Assembly (NCBI GenBank): GCA_964650405.1
Contig: CAZYTO010000057.1
Span: 1-22,501, forward strand
DNA from: CAZYTO01 sp964650405
GTDB taxonomy: Bacteria > Acidobacteriota > Thermoanaerobaculia > Gp7-AA8
Direction: 5' to 3'
DNA length: 22,501 nt
This document shows positions 1-6,782 of this stretch, piece by piece (position 1 is the stretch's first letter; each line of letters starts with the position of its first letter). The translations under genes and the position numbers were made by a program. The notes under the pieces were generated by a model. That model was given only the letters and a program-made list of their open reading frames with translations, did not search any database and was not told the origin of the DNA.

Positions 1-1010
1 CCGAACAGCTCCTCGGTGATGTTCTCCAGCGATACGATCCCGCTCGCTCCTCCGTACTCGTCCAGCACCACCGCCATGTGCGTCTTGTGCTCGATGAACT
101 GCGAGAGGAGCGCCTCCACCGTCGAGTTCTCCGGCACGAACAGCACATCGCGCTTCAGCTCCTCCAGCGGCCGGCCCGGACCGCGGAGCTGGGCCAGGAA
201 GAGATCCTTAACGTGGATGAGGCCGACCGTCGCGTCGAGCGTCCCGTCGCACAGCGGATAGCGCGTATGGCGCGTGATGCGGATGATCTCCAGGTTCTCC
301 GCAATCGACTTCAGCGTCGACAGCACCGCCACGTCCGTGCGGGGCACCATGATCTGCCGCGCCGTCCGCTTCGAGAACTGGAAGACCCCTTCGATGATCT
401 CGCGGTTCTCCTCGCTGAGGATCCCCGCTTTCTCCGAGCTGGCCAGGATCATCCGCAGCTCTTCCTGGGAGTGCGCCATCTGCCCCTCGGCGGCCGGCCG
501 CACGCCGAAGAGGCGCAGCACGCCGTTCGACGACTTGTTCAGCAGCCAGATGGCCGGGAAGGCGAAGAGGTAGAAGCCGCGCAGGGCGTGGGCCAGCCAG
601 AGAGTGAGGCCGGTGGTGCGGCTGATGGCCATGTACTTCGGACCCAGCTCGCCGAAGGTGATGTGCAGCCAGGAGATGACGAGGAAGGCCAGGGAAGCGG
701 CGATGGAATGCGAGACGGCCGGACTCCAGCCGCCGAGGAAAGCGAGGCGGGGCTCGATCAGCCGCGCGAAGGCCGGCTCGCCGACCCAGCCCAGGGCGAG
801 AGAGGCCAGCGTCACGCCGAGCTGGGTGGCGGAGAGATAGCTGTCGAGGTGCTTGGTGATCCGGCGCGCCATCTTCGCGCGCGCCGAGCCCTCCGCCGCC
901 AGCTCCGCGAGCTGGGTCGGGCGCACCCGGATCATCGCGAATTCGGCGGCGACGAAGAATCCGTTCGCGGCGATGAACAGGAGGGCGAGCAGCAGGTACC
1001 AGGTGGGCAT
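1..1010 (-). CDS. HlyC/CorC-type CNNM + CBS-domain membrane protein (3' end outside window)
   Basis: The reverse strand reads from an ATG at 1010 (MPTWYLLLALLFIAANGFFV) through about 336 codons to the window edge without a stop. The first ~190 residues form a CNNM/DUF21 membrane domain: an N-terminal hydrophobic helix with the AANGFFVAAEFA pattern, then ATQLGVTLASLALGW and the ITFGELGPKYMAI motif. A short linker (EELRMILASSEKAGILSEENREII) leads into tandem CBS domains (MVPRTDVAVL, HTRYPLCDG, HMAVVLDEYGGASGIVS). A C-terminal CorC/HlyC domain would be expected beyond the window. Family members are linked to magnesium/cobalt efflux or divalent-cation homeostasis in the inner membrane; hemolysin naming is historical. 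The start fits the usual family N-terminus. It is divergent from the modA stub. Confidence 0.93.
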   Translation of the reverse strand, partial: MPTWYLLLALLFIAANGFFVAAEFAMIRVRPTQLAELAAEGSARAKMARRITKHLDSYLSATQLGVTLASLALGWVGEPAFARLIEPRLAFLGGWSPAVSHSIAASLAFLVISWLHITFGELGPKYMAISRTTGLTLWLAHALRGFYLFAFPAIWLLNKSSNGVLRLFGVRPAAEGQMAHSQEELRMILASSEKAGILSEENREIIEGVFQFSKRTARQIMVPRTDVAVLSTLKSIAENLEIIRITRHTRYPLCDGTLDATVGLIHVKDLFLAQLRGPGRPLEELKRDVLFVPENSTVEALLSQFIEHKTHMAVVLDEYGGASGIVSLENITEELF

Positions 1011-1087
1011 ACTAGCGTCGGCGCCCGGGTGGCGCCGCGCACGGTGGCACGGATTCCATAGTGGCGCGATATTGTAGCGAAGCCCGG

Positions 1088-1264
1088 ATGAAACGCCTCT
1101 CCGCCCTTCTTGCCCTGGTGCTCCTGCTCGGGCTCGCCATGTGTCACCGCTCCTCCGGCGAGAGCCCGCCGCTGCAGGTGTCGGCCGCTGCCAGCCTGCA
1201 GGACGCGCTACAGGTGGTCGGGCAGCACTACGAGGAGAAGACTCGCGAGCACGTCGTCCTCACT
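1088..1264 (+). pseudogene. modA-like molybdate-binding lipoprotein, 5' remnant
   Basis: From ATG 1088 the first ~59 codons read like the N-terminus of a ModA-type periplasmic molybdate-binding protein: a basic, hydrophobic signal (MKRLSALLALVLLLGLAMC) with a weak lipobox ending at Cys19, then LQVSAAASLQDALQVVGQHYEEKT, the usual first strand and helix. The next expected motif, the GASSTLARQI-like oxyanion-binding segment, is missing. After about 1264 the frame runs into unrelated sequence antisense to the DUF4276 gene and stops at 1424-1426. Full ModA proteins are about 230-260 residues, so this is a 5' stub that cannot work as a binding protein. No modB/modC or modA 3' part is visible. The break coincides with the downstream end of the ATPase/DUF4276 cassette, implying replacement by insertion or deletion. 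Confidence 0.72.
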
Positions 1265-1314
1265 GAACTACCCCACGCACCTGCGCCGCGGCGATGTCAT
1301 GCCGGCGCATTGGC

Positions 1315-1926
1315 TCAACTCACGATCGGCGTCATCCGCTTTGACAGCTCTCGGCACAATTTGTCGAACGATGAAGAACGCTCTCGTGCCGCTGCCAAGT
1401 CGAACGCTGCAGTGAGCTTCACTTGATCCACCGTTTCCGAGTAGCGAGGAGCGCGGTAAAACTGCTGCACCCAACCTTTCCCTGCCCTCACACTTTCTGG
1501 ATCGCTCGGAATAGCGCCGCTGAAGGCGTCAATCCAGTAGTCTTGGAGCGACTCGGCCGCTGCGACGAACCACGTCTCGTATTCGACGACTGCGATGATG
1601 CAGGCAACGTCCAGATGGCCACGCTGCGTCTGAACGCAGTGCATCAACTTTGGAGCGAGCTGACAGGCAGCATCAGAATCGGCATCCATCAGCAGCAGAA
1701 TCAAGCCTCTCTCGCCGGCCTGTTGCAGCTTCAACGCAGCCAAGTCGACGGAGCGAAGGAGCTCTTCCTCGTCGCCGACAATCTTCGATTTCGATACACG
1801 AATGGGTCGAAGGACGATCGGCGTAGTTGCTTTCAGCAGCTCGACCGCAACGCGCTCCAAGAGCAGCCTGATGGCGACAACCTCTCCATGGCCTTCTACG
1901 ATGGGAGCAATTGTGAGAAGCGTCAT
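1315..1926 (-). CDS. DUF4276-type TOPRIM-like protein, partner of adjacent ATPase
   Basis: This 203-residue protein starts MTLLTIAPIVEGHGEVVAIR. It has the hallmarks of the DUF4276 family: an N-terminal IVEGHGE motif (Glu11 to Glu15), a hydrophobic strand followed by LLLMDADSD (Asp81, Asp83, Asp85), and a VEYETWF motif near residues 114-120. The Glu in the first motif plus DxD after a hydrophobic strand is the arrangement of TOPRIM metal-binding centres, so a nuclease-like or phosphotransfer activity is inferred, not proven. Its ATG overlaps the TGA of the upstream ATPase gene by 4 bp (1923-1926), implying coupled translation and joint function. There is no Shine-Dalgarno sequence. Base composition is visibly less GC-rich than the flanking housekeeping genes, which fits lateral gain. 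The stop at 1315 lies just past the modA break. Confidence 0.85.
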   Translation of the reverse strand: MTLLTIAPIVEGHGEVVAIRLLLERVAVELLKATTPIVLRPIRVSKSKIVGDEEELLRSVDLAALKLQQAGERGLILLLMDADSDAACQLAPKLMHCVQTQRGHLDVACIIAVVEYETWFVAAAESLQDYWIDAFSGAIPSDPESVRAGKGWVQQFYRAPRYSETVDQVKLTAAFDLAAARERSSSFDKLCRELSKRMTPIVS

Positions 1927-3128
1927 GCGGGAACCGAGAAGAGATCGAGTTGCTCCTGGCGGGCGAGGTCGGCTTCATCGGGCTGCAACTGATCGAGTCG
2001 AAGCAGTTCGCCCGGCGTGTAGAGATGACGCCGAACGGCTTCGACACTGGCTTCGTCCACCGGACCAACGCGCGTATTGCCGTCCCGAGAGACGACAACC
2101 AACAGACCATCGCGCGCCAGATCAACTTCAGACACGAGATCGGGGCTGTGCGTCGTGGAAACGACCTGCGTCCGCACGCTAGCTTCACGAAGAGCGTCCA
2201 TCAGTGCGCCTGCCGCGGCCGGATGCAAGGCCGTCTCAGGCTCTTCGAGACCGATCAGGCGCACGGTCGAATCCGTGACTCCCGTCTGACCAACCGCAAC
2301 GAGAGCACCGAGGGCGCGGAGTGTCCCGTCGGACATACTTGCGGCATAGAACTTCCAGGGGTGTTGCGCACCTTCGACCCGTTGATTGAACATCAGCGTC
2401 TCACGTGGCCCCAGGGATACACTTTCGAAATCGGCTACGTCCGGCACGATCGTGCTTAGGTATTCGCGAATACGCCCAAGAGTCTCCGGGCGCTGCCTGT
2501 GCATCCGTCCAACGACGCTGGCGATGTTCGAACCGTCCGCATGGAGAAGCTCGCCGGCATCGGGACTCTGCGGCTCCTTCATCGCCTCTGGATTGAGGTT
2601 ATAAAACCCCATACTGAGCAACGCGTCATACGCTGGGCGGAACGCGGGCAAACCGGCAGCGTTCACGAGGTAAAGGCGGTCCTCGAGTATTGGCGGCATG
2701 TTGGCATGGCTCGCCTCCACGATCGCCTTCTCTTCCCTCCGATAGAAGGCCTCCACGCGCCCCCTCTCCTGAATCACCAGATCTTCACGCTTCACCGCGA
2801 ATGCTGCATTCGAGCGGGCCGCGATTTCGAACGCGTACGTTGCCGAGCGCTCATCCGACAGTGAGAACACCAGTTCGATCGCGAAGTTACGCGGATGTCC
2901 CGTGCTCCGGCGTTGAACGTTGTCGATACCGCCTCTCGAACGAATGGCGTGATCGAGGGAGCTCTGCAGACCGTCTGCGACAAAGCGCAGGGCGTCCAGC
3001 AGATTACTCTTCCCTGAACCGTTGCGGCCTACGAGCAGCGTCACCGGCCTGAAGACGACGCTGCACTTGGCGATGCTCTTGTAGTTGCGAACCCGCAGCT
3101 CGCGCAGAAACGTGCGGCCTTCGCCCAT
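1923..3128 (-). CDS. AAA_21/ABC-type ATPase, first gene of a putative defense pair
   Basis: This 401-residue ATPase belongs to the RecF/SMC-like, OLD-like group. It starts FLRELRVRNYKSIAKCSVVF, followed by Walker A GRNGSGKS (34-41), an ABC-signature-like SMSDGT (264-269), Walker B LIGLEEPETALHP (291-303) and an H-loop STTHSPD (324-330). The Walker A to signature spacing is filled by ~220 residues of helical or mixed sequence rather than a long coiled coil. The C-terminus (TPGELLRLDQLQPDEADLAR) is typical of AAA_21 proteins that pair with an effector. No nuclease domain is fused; the TOPRIM-like function sits in the overlapping downstream gene. Comparable ATPase + TOPRIM pairs (OLD, PARIS, AbiL-like) act in phage defense, so a sensing/gating ATPase is inferred. 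The start fits the perfect TATAAT box 6 nt upstream. Confidence 0.9.
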   Translation of the reverse strand: MGEGRTFLRELRVRNYKSIAKCSVVFRPVTLLVGRNGSGKSNLLDALRFVADGLQSSLDHAIRSRGGIDNVQRRSTGHPRNFAIELVFSLSDERSATYAFEIAARSNAAFAVKREDLVIQERGRVEAFYRREEKAIVEASHANMPPILEDRLYLVNAAGLPAFRPAYDALLSMGFYNLNPEAMKEPQSPDAGELLHADGSNIASVVGRMHRQRPETLGRIREYLSTIVPDVADFESVSLGPRETLMFNQRVEGAQHPWKFYAASMSDGTLRALGALVAVGQTGVTDSTVRLIGLEEPETALHPAAAGALMDALREASVRTQVVSTTHSPDLVSEVDLARDGLLVVVSRDGNTRVGPVDEASVEAVRRHLYTPGELLRLDQLQPDEADLARQEQLDLFSVPA

Positions 3129-3134
3129 GTTCCG

Positions 3135-3140
3135 ATTATA
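3135..3140 (-). promoter_or_regulatory. -10 box (TATAAT) of the ATPase/DUF4276 cassette, probably leaderless
   Basis: On the minus strand a perfect TATAAT ends 6 nt (CGGAAC) before the ATG at 3128. The usual distance from -10 box to transcription start would put the 5' end of the mRNA on or next to the start codon. No Shine-Dalgarno sequence is present and no good -35 hexamer is seen at 16-18 bp spacing. Confidence 0.65.
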
Positions 3141-3183
3141 CGTTCGCCATCATCCGAAGCTTTCGCAACTTAACCCAACGCCA

Positions 3184-3203
3184 GACGGACCGGATTGTCC
3201 GTC
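3184..3203. terminator. Short hairpin between aroA end and the ATPase promoter
   Basis: GACGGAC (3184-3190) and GTCCGTC (3197-3203) form a perfect 7-bp stem with a 6-nt loop, 7 bp past the aroA stop. It could terminate or stabilise the aroA transcript. No U-run follows in the direction of aroA transcription, so an intrinsic terminator is only tentative; it may instead mark the edge of the inserted cassette. Confidence 0.35.
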
Positions 3204-3209
3204 CTCCAC

Positions 3210-4568
3210 TCAAGCCAGCGCGCTACCCACCACCTCATCCAGCGTCATCCAAAACCTTGGGTAGCCATTCGACACCACGCCTTCCTCGGCGATGGTGACG
3301 TTGCCGCGGGCCAGGCCGGCGATGGCGAAGGCCATGGCGATGCGGTGGTCGTTGTGGGTGTCGATGGTGGCCGGCTCCGACGACCAGCCGGGCTCGATGC
3401 GGAGGGAGTCGGGACGCTCGTCGACCGTGACGCCGAGTTTGCGCAGCTCGCTGGTGACCGTGGCCAGGCGGTCGGATTCCTTCACACGCAGGTTGGCGAC
3501 GTTGATGATCTCGACGGGTCCGCTTGCGAGCGGGGCAATGGCGGCGAGGGTGGGGACGAGGTCGGGGGTGGCGTTGCAGTCGAAGGTGCCACCCTGGAGC
3601 GGGTACTGGGTGCCGGGTACCGGGGACTGGGTATCGGGTATCGGGTATCGGGTATCGGGACCCGGGGACCCGCCACCTGGTACCTGGGACCCGGGACCCG
3701 CGACGGTGACGTCACCGTCGGCATAGTCGACCGTGCACCTCATGGACTCGAGGATGTCGAGGAAGCGCGAGTCTCCCTGGGCCGAGGGGTGAGCCAGGCC
3801 TTGAACGCGGACGACGCCTCCGGTCGCGGCGGCGGCGGCGAACCAGTAACTGGCGGACGAGTAGTCGCCTTCCACGCGGTATTCGTCGCGCTGGAGCCGG
3901 CCGCCGCTCACGTGGAAGACGTTGCCGTTCTTCGTCACCTCGGCGCCGAAGGCCTTCAGAATGTCGGCGGTGCTGTCGAGATAGGGCGCCGAAGCGACGG
4001 GGGGGAGGCGGATGGTGATGCCGTCGGGGAGGCCGGCACCGGCCATCATCAGCGACGAGGCAAACTGGCTGGAAGTCTCGGCGGAGATGGTGACGTCAAA
4101 GCCGCCGCGCATCTTCTTGCCGCGGATGCGCAGCGGCGGGTAGCCCTCGCTCTCCACGTACTCCACCTCGCCGCCGATGGAGAGGAGGACATCGACGAGA
4201 TCGCCGATGGGACGCTGGTGCATGCGGTGCTCCCCTCGGAGGAGGAACCGCCCCGGCGTGAAGGCCAGCCAGCCGGTGAGGAAGCGCATGGCCGTGCCGG
4301 CGTTGCCGACGTAGAGCGGGACTTCATTGGCCGACATGCTGCGGCGCGGGCCGATGGTGATGCCTTCCTTGAACGTGCCGCTCACTTCGAAGCCGATGGC
4401 CTTGAGCGTTTCGACGGCATAGCGTGTGTCGTCCGCATCGAGGCAGTTGGTGACCCGGGTCGTCCCCTCCGACGCCGCCGCCAGGAGCAGCGCCCGGGCG
4501 GAGTAGGACTTGGAGGGAGGGGCGGTGACGGTGGCGTTGAGCGGCGAGACTTTGGGGATGACTTTCAT
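3210..4568 (-). CDS. aroA: 3-phosphoshikimate 1-carboxyvinyltransferase (EPSP synthase)
   Basis: AroA joins shikimate-3-phosphate and phosphoenolpyruvate to give EPSP in the shikimate pathway to aromatic amino acids. The 452-residue protein shows the family signatures in order: APPSKSYSARALLLAA (16-31), YVGNAGTAMRFLTGW (86-100), RGEHRMHQRPIGDL (111-124), TSSQFASSLMMA (165-176), NATPDLVPT with the catalytic Asp335 (332-340), RVKESDRL (361-368) and DTHNDHRIAMAF (403-414). It is longer than the usual ~427-435 residues because residues 291-323 are a Pro/Gly-rich stretch encoded by a 99-bp heptamer repeat tract (3601-3699) between VTVAG and LQGGTFD. All catalytic motifs remain intact and in frame, so the enzyme is probably functional. 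It is last in a minus-strand run with the PhnP-like, LpxH-like and macro-domain genes; the 47-bp gap to the upstream gene carries another heptamer tract. Confidence 0.96.
   Translation of the reverse strand: MKVIPKVSPLNATVTAPPSKSYSARALLLAAASEGTTRVTNCLDADDTRYAVETLKAIGFEVSGTFKEGITIGPRRSMSANEVPLYVGNAGTAMRFLTGWLAFTPGRFLLRGEHRMHQRPIGDLVDVLLSIGGEVEYVESEGYPPLRIRGKKMRGGFDVTISAETSSQFASSLMMAGAGLPDGITIRLPPVASAPYLDSTADILKAFGAEVTKNGNVFHVSGGRLQRDEYRVEGDYSSASYWFAAAAATGGVVRVQGLAHPSAQGDSRFLDILESMRCTVDYADGDVTVAGPGSQVPGGGSPGPDTRYPIPDTQSPVPGTQYPLQGGTFDCNATPDLVPTLAAIAPLASGPVEIINVANLRVKESDRLATVTSELRKLGVTVDERPDSLRIEPGWSSEPATIDTHNDHRIAMAFAIAGLARGNVTIAEEGVVSNGYPRFWMTLDEVVGSALA
3601..3699. repeat. Heptamer tandem repeat tract inside aroA
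   Basis: Fourteen consecutive units, thirteen of 7 bp and one of 8 bp, based on GGGTATC (four identical copies at 3629-3656) and degenerate forms such as GGGTACT, GGGTACC, GGGACCC and GGTACCT. The total of 99 bp equals 33 codons; the single 8-bp unit (3664-3671) is what restores frame. The encoded peptide is Pro/Gly/Asp/Tyr-rich (PDTRYPIPDT). Related units recur at 16727-16760 and 18654-18702. Confidence 0.9.
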
Positions 4569-4584
4569 TCGGTTCGTGATGGGA

Positions 4585-4605
4585 GTGGTTAGGGGTTAGT
4601 GGTTA
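4585..4605. repeat. Three heptamers in the aroA/PhnP-like gap
   Basis: GTGGTTA, GGGGTTA and GTGGTTA follow each other exactly (4585-4591, 4592-4598, 4599-4605) in the short gap between the PhnP-like gene's stop and the aroA start. The sequence is unrelated to the other heptamers but has the same 7-bp period. Confidence 0.75.
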
Positions 4606-4615
4606 GAGAGACCAG

Positions 4616-5383
4616 TCATTCCGAAAACTCCAGCACCAACCCATCCCACGCCAGCCGGATGTTCGGCGGCAAGGTGGCTTCGACGGTCTCGTGGTCGACT
4701 TCGTGGGCGACGTGGATGATGTAGGTTGTGCGCGCACCGACGCGCTTTGCCGCGCTGACGGCCTCTCCGATCGTGAAGTGCGTCGGATGCGTTGGTGCGG
4801 GACGCAGGCCGTCCAGCGCCAGCGTGTCGACGCCTTCCAGCAGCGCCAGCGATTCCTCGGGGATGCCGTTCGTGTCGGTGATGTAGGCGAACGGGCCGAT
4901 GCGGTAGCCGAAGATGGTCCAGTCGCCGTGACGGACGGGGATGGGAGTGATGGTGACGCCTTCGTGCGTGAAGGGGCCGGTGATCTCGTGCAGCTCGATC
5001 TGCGGTTTGCCGCCGCCGGCCTGGGAGTCGGACCAGATGTAGCTGAAGGCACGGCGGATGCCGGCGGCGGTCATGGGGCTGGCGAAGGCGTGGATGGTCT
5101 CGCGCTGCCGGAAGTTGAACGGGCGGACGTCGTCGAGGCCCATGAGGTGATCGGCGTGCGAGTGCGTGTAGAGGAGAAAGTCGAGCCGCGGAATGGGCTC
5201 ACGCAGCAACTGGAGACGCAGGTCGGGCGTGGTGTCGATGAGAAAGATCTTTCCCCCCATCTCGAACTTCACCGACTGCCGGAGGCGCTTGTTGCGCGGG
5301 TCGTCCGAGAGGCAGACACCGCACCGGCAGCCGACGACGGGAACGCCTGTCGAAGTGCCGGTGCCGAGGAAGGTCACGCGCAT
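4616..5383 (-). CDS. PhnP-like metallo-beta-lactamase-fold hydrolase
   Basis: A 255-residue MBL-fold protein starting MRVTFLGTGTSTGVPVVG. C19-R-C21-x2-C24 matches the structural zinc site of PhnP (phosphoribosyl 1,2-cyclic phosphate phosphodiesterase), and THSHADHL (73-80) is the HxHxDH metal site, followed by VRHGDW, AYITDTNGIP and THPTHFTIGEA with IIHVAHEVDH near the end. Family members hydrolyse cyclic phosphodiesters in the cytoplasm. No phn genes are nearby, so the physiological substrate is unknown. The frame stays open to 5497, but those extra 38 residues (MVYLERQRGIWLQ...) are the translation of a REP-like repeat, so the ATG at 5383 is preferred. A TAAACT hexamer contributed by the repeat lies 10 nt upstream of this ATG. 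Confidence 0.88.
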   Translation of the reverse strand: MRVTFLGTGTSTGVPVVGCRCGVCLSDDPRNKRLRQSVKFEMGGKIFLIDTTPDLRLQLLREPIPRLDFLLYTHSHADHLMGLDDVRPFNFRQRETIHAFASPMTAAGIRRAFSYIWSDSQAGGGKPQIELHEITGPFTHEGVTITPIPVRHGDWTIFGYRIGPFAYITDTNGIPEESLALLEGVDTLALDGLRPAPTHPTHFTIGEAVSAAKRVGARTTYIIHVAHEVDHETVEATLPPNIRLAWDGLVLEFSE

Positions 5384-5394
5384 CAGGACCTGAA

Positions 5395-5494
5395 GTTTAT
5401 CCCGAGCGCCAGCGAGGGATCTGGCGGCAAGTTCCGCGAGCGAGTCACAGCAGTGCATTTGCAGCCAGATCCCTCGCTGGCGCTCGAGATAAAC
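5395..5494. repeat. REP-like inverted repeat pair 1
   Basis: Two 31-nt arms, 5395-5425 and 5464-5494, are inverted copies differing at one position and enclose a 38-nt centre. Both outer ends read GTTTATC/GATAAAC and the arm core is GCGCCAGCGAGGGATCTGGC. The element fills almost the whole gap between the LpxH-like stop (5498) and the PhnP-like start (5383). A second copy of the same family lies at 9171-9270. It would fold as a long hairpin in either transcript. Confidence 0.92.
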
Positions 5495-5497
5495 CAC

Positions 5498-6217
5498 CTA
5501 CACCACGACGAACTCGAAGTCCCCGGTCGCCGGGTCGATGGCCATGGCCTCCCCGTTCTCGTACCACGGCGGGAGAATGGTCACGGTCGAGGAGCCTTCG
5601 AGGACGAGCTTCTCGTGGAAGTGGCCGAAGACGACGTGGATGACGCCGTCTTCCCTGCGCTTGTCGCCGAAGGCGCGCATGTGCTCGATGGGGAGCCGCG
5701 ACTTGTGCTTGAAGTTGGAGCGGGCCAGGCGGCGCTCGACGCTGTCCACGAACCTGCGGGCCATCCCGGCCGGGATGAAACGTACGCCGAAGCGGGAGAG
5801 CGGGCTCTTGGAGGCGAAGCGCCAGAAGCGGTAGGGGTAGTCACGGTCGTTGATGGCGTCGCCATGGACGATGAGGTACTTCTGCGGGCCGGCGGCTACG
5901 ACGTACTCCAGGCCCACGTCGGTCACGGCCTTCTCGGCGAACGAGCCGCTGATGAAGAAGTCGCGATTGCCTTCGACGTAGTGCACGGCCACGCCGCTGT
6001 CGCGCAGCTCGCGGAAGCGGGCGAAGACCTTCTCCACCGACGGCGTGTAGAACTTCCGGTCGGCGATGAAGTAGTGAAAGAGGTCGCCGTTGAGATACAG
6101 GGCCCGGGGCTGGAGATGCACGAAGCGGTCGATCCAGGCCAGGATCGGCACCTCGCTCCCTTCCGAGAGGCCGATGTGCGAATCGCCGATGACGAAGATC
6201 TGTCCCGCTCGGATCAT
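5498..6217 (-). CDS. LpxH-like UDP-2,3-diacylglucosamine hydrolase / calcineurin-like phosphoesterase
   Basis: A 239-residue calcineurin-like metallophosphoesterase. Its metal-ligand motifs are GDSH (11-14), NGDLFHYF (43-50), GNRDF (83-87), HGD (118-120) and FGHFH (about 197-201). GNRDF together with GDLF is characteristic of the LpxH family, which cleaves UDP-2,3-diacylglucosamine to lipid X on the inner face of the inner membrane during lipid A synthesis. Length matches LpxH (~240 residues). LpxH usually has SDLHL at the first motif, whereas here it is GDSHIGL, so a related UDP-sugar or nucleotide hydrolase cannot be excluded. The ATG at 6217 overlaps the macro-domain stop (ATGA, 6214-6217). 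The frame is open farther upstream, but that part is antisense-like and overlaps the macro gene. Confidence 0.82.
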   Translation of the reverse strand: MIRAGQIFVIGDSHIGLSEGSEVPILAWIDRFVHLQPRALYLNGDLFHYFIADRKFYTPSVEKVFARFRELRDSGVAVHYVEGNRDFFISGSFAEKAVTDVGLEYVVAAGPQKYLIVHGDAINDRDYPYRFWRFASKSPLSRFGVRFIPAGMARRFVDSVERRLARSNFKHKSRLPIEHMRAFGDKRREDGVIHVVFGHFHEKLVLEGSSTVTILPPWYENGEAMAIDPATGDFEFVVV

Positions 6218-6666
6218 GAAGTCGGTTGCAGCTCGCGAAGCACGCGATCGAAGTCGTCGTACGGCCCCTTGCCGAAAAGGCAGAAGACGATACGGCGCAG
6301 TGACCGCGCCTGACCGCGGAAGTCTACCGCGGCCCCGAGCATGATCCGCGCGCAACGTTCATAGGAGATTCCGAACACACCGGCGGACATGGCCGGGAAG
6401 GCGACGCTCGACAGCGCCAGCTCCTCGGCGCGCTGCAGGGACGACCACGTGGCGCTGCGCAGCTTCGCTTCTTCGTTCCCCTCGCCGAGGCGCGGGACGA
6501 CGGCGTGGATGATGAACTTGCAGAAGAGGTTTCCCCCTTCCGTGATGATGGCCTCGCCCACCTCCGGCCGCGGCGCATAGCCGGCCAGGAGCTGCGGATT
6601 CGCCGGATTGACGATCGCGTCGACCTTGAGCGAGCTGATGTCGGCGCGGAGAAGCTCGATGTTCAT
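6214..6666 (-). CDS. Macro-domain (ADP-ribose-binding) protein with shortened loop
   Basis: A single-domain 150-residue macro protein. KVDAIVNPANPQLLAG (14-29), CKFIIHAVVPRL (49-60), LRSATWSSLQRAEEL (69-83) and VAFPAMSAGVFGIS (88-101) match the canonical order INaAN, IHavgP and FPaisTGvfG. Such domains bind ADP-ribose derivatives and may reverse ADP-ribosylation or hydrolyse O-acetyl-ADP-ribose. The Gly-rich GGGVdgAI loop that normally follows the first motif is replaced by AGYAPRPEVGEAI, and the catalytic-loop STG is SAG, so ligand specificity or activity may differ. It is translationally coupled to the LpxH-like gene by a 4-bp overlap and heads the minus-strand run toward aroA. No Shine-Dalgarno sequence was seen at its ATG. 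Confidence 0.85.
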   Translation of the reverse strand: MNIELLRADISSLKVDAIVNPANPQLLAGYAPRPEVGEAIITEGGNLFCKFIIHAVVPRLGEGNEEAKLRSATWSSLQRAEELALSSVAFPAMSAGVFGISYERCARIMLGAAVDFRGQARSLRRIVFCLFGKGPYDDFDRVLRELQPTS

Positions 6667-6692
6667 TCGGTTGTTCGTTTTTCGGGATCAGG

Positions 6693-6716
6693 GTTGCTGA
6701 GTTGCAGGATTGCGGG
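6693..6716. repeat. Three degenerate octamers between dnaJ-like and macro genes
   Basis: GTTGCTGA, GTTGCAGG and ATTGCGGG stand side by side with 8-bp period in the 116-bp gap 6667-6782. The rest of that gap holds a distant 7-bp inverted pair (TTGCGGG/CCCGCAA) but no convincing terminator or promoter. Confidence 0.5.
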
Positions 6717-6782
6717 TCACACGCAGACGCGGATCGGTTGCTTGCGTCGGCAAACGTGCGACGGGAGATCCCCGCAACCCCG

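Noticed and set aside
3195..4592. Long plus-strand open frame (about 465 codons) opposite aroA
   Set aside because: It is antisense to a gene with all EPSP synthase motifs. The predicted peptide is Gly/Ala/Asp/Val-rich without family motifs, as expected from high-GC shadow frames.
5384..5497. N-terminal extension of the PhnP-like protein (MVYLERQRGIW...)
   Set aside because: It is the translation of the REP-like repeat. The similar peptide PERQRGIW appears from the other copy at 9171-9270, and MBL proteins start at MRVTFLGTG.
4691..6313. Plus-strand open frame of about 540 codons
   Set aside because: It runs antisense across two convincing genes and a REP-like repeat; the peptide is compositionally biased and has no domain.
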